A stretch of DNA of 8,199 nucleotides from Marinospirillum sp. (GTDB lineage Bacteria; Pseudomonadota; Gammaproteobacteria; Pseudomonadales; Halomonadaceae), in contig SKIX01000250.1 in the NCBI GenBank assembly GCA_007116195.1, forward strand, positions 1-8,199. Direction: 5' to 3'. This document shows positions 7,739-8,199 of the stretch, in pieces. The stretch's first letter is position 1; the number at the start of each line of letters is the position of its first letter. The notes under the pieces are model-generated. The model was not told the origin of the DNA. It worked only from the letters and a program-made list of their open reading frames with translations, and made no database searches. The translations under genes and the position numbers were made by a program.

Positions 7739-7770
7739 AAACGGGCACCCGAAGGCACCCGTCTTTTTTC
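7734..7770 (-). terminator. Intrinsic terminator of rplS with UUCG tetraloop
   Basis: Read on the minus strand, ACGGGTGCC (7762 to 7754), loop TTCG (7753-7750) and GGTGCCCGT (7749 to 7741) form a 9-pair stem with two G-U pairs, closed by C(UUCG)G, followed by TTTTTGTTTT. It starts about 35 bases after the rplS stop. An A-run lies on the 5' side, so the plus strand also shows a stem followed by CTTTTTT, but there the two wobble positions become C-A mismatches. The hairpin is therefore built for the minus-strand message. Confidence 0.92.
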
Positions 7771-7804
7771 TACTCTGCCATCAGGCAGGAAACAGCCAAA
7801 GCGT

Positions 7805-8161
7805 TTAAGCCAGCTTTTCCTTGATGCGAGCGGATTTACCGGAACGCTCACGCAGATAGTAGATTTTAGCTTTACGAACATCACCACGGCGCTTGACTTG
7901 GATAGAGTCAACCAAGGGGCTATATACCTGGAAGGTACGCTCAACACCCATGCCGCTGGAAATTTTGCGGACAGTAAAGGCTGAGTTCAGGCCACGGTTA
8001 CGCTTACCGATCACGACACCTTCATAAGCCTGAAGACGCTCACGGTTACCTTCTTTAACTTTAACCTGAACGACAACAGTGTCGCCGGGGCCAAAGCTGG
8101 GCACTTCTTTGTTCATTTGCTCGGCTTCAAGAGCCTGAATAATTGCGTTTTTGCTACTCAT
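7805..8161 (-). CDS. rplS: 50S ribosomal protein L19
   Basis: L19 is a protein of the large ribosomal subunit at the interface with the 30S subunit. The 118 residues are near the usual size (115 in E. coli). Typical family segments are [16 protein letters not shown] (23-38), [16 protein letters not shown] (42-57), [16 protein letters not shown] (62-77), [19 protein letters not shown] (81-99) and the basic tail [15 protein letters not shown]. The C-terminal part is rich in Lys and Arg, as expected for rRNA binding. ATG is preceded by AGGAG with 9-base spacing. The gene is normally last in rpsP-rimM-trmD-rplS; only 38 bases remain upstream in the window, so this cannot be confirmed here. A strong terminator follows. 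Confidence 0.99.
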   Translation of the reverse strand: MSSKNAIIQALEAEQMNKEVPSFGPGDTVVVQVKVKEGNRERLQAYEGVVIGKRNRGLNSAFTVRKISSGMGVERTFQVYSPLVDSIQVKRRGDVRKAKIYYLRERSGKSARIKEKLA

Positions 8162-8199
8162 TGCTGCTCGCTCCTAGACTAAGGCCGCTCGACTTGCGC

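Noticed and set aside
7588..7947. 119-codon open frame across the rplS-dsbC gap
   Set aside because: It runs through the 3' part of rplS, the strong terminator hairpin and the dsbC signal peptide in a different frame. Its sequence has no recognisable domain.
8179..8199. Possible 3' end of trmD at the right edge (frame ending A-Q-V-E-R-P-stop)
   Set aside because: trmD normally precedes rplS, and a TAG at 8179-8181 would fit, but only six codons are visible, they are not diagnostic, and another frame is also open.

Overview
The window comes from a Gammaproteobacterium with roughly even base composition. Gene order and protein style resemble the Pseudomonadales/Oceanospirillales side of the group (inference, no search was run). 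Reasons: ribosomal protein L19 next to a disulfide isomerase DsbC, a hom-thrC pair without thrB beside it, and a RecJ-family nuclease downstream. All of these are known neighbours around the dsbC/recJ region in E. coli or Pseudomonas. All six genes lie on the minus strand and are read from the right edge to the left edge. The sequence is almost fully coding, and no gap is longer than 137 bases.

Right end (about 7734-8199): rplS (L19) is complete and closed by a strong intrinsic terminator with a UUCG tetraloop. It is probably the last gene of an rpsP-rimM-trmD-rplS type operon whose other members lie outside the window.

Middle (4165-7733): dsbC, hom and thrC follow with gaps of 31 and 43 bases and probably form one transcription unit, starting from a weak candidate promoter that overlaps the tail of the rplS terminator. 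DsbC is a periplasmic disulfide isomerase. Homoserine dehydrogenase and threonine synthase are the first committed and last steps from aspartate semialdehyde to threonine. Homoserine kinase is not encoded here. hom starts with TTG and thrC with GTG. A perfect GC-rich hairpin with a poor U-tract follows thrC.

Left end (39-4091): a 756-residue transmembrane chemoreceptor has a dCache_3-like periplasmic sensor, a HAMP, a signalling hairpin and a C-terminal zinc-binding CZB domain. It is followed 6 bases later, in the same reading frame, by a RecJ-family DHH exonuclease that has no visible ribosome binding site. The nuclease keeps the metal-binding motifs but departs from the usual RecJ consensus at three other conserved motifs.

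Most of the window is ordinary housekeeping DNA. No mobile element, CRISPR array, tRNA or defence-island signature was seen. The parts most worth a second look are the chemoreceptor lodged between thrC and recJ, its pairing of periplasmic and cytoplasmic sensor domains, the tight junction to recJ, and the unusual RecJ motifs.
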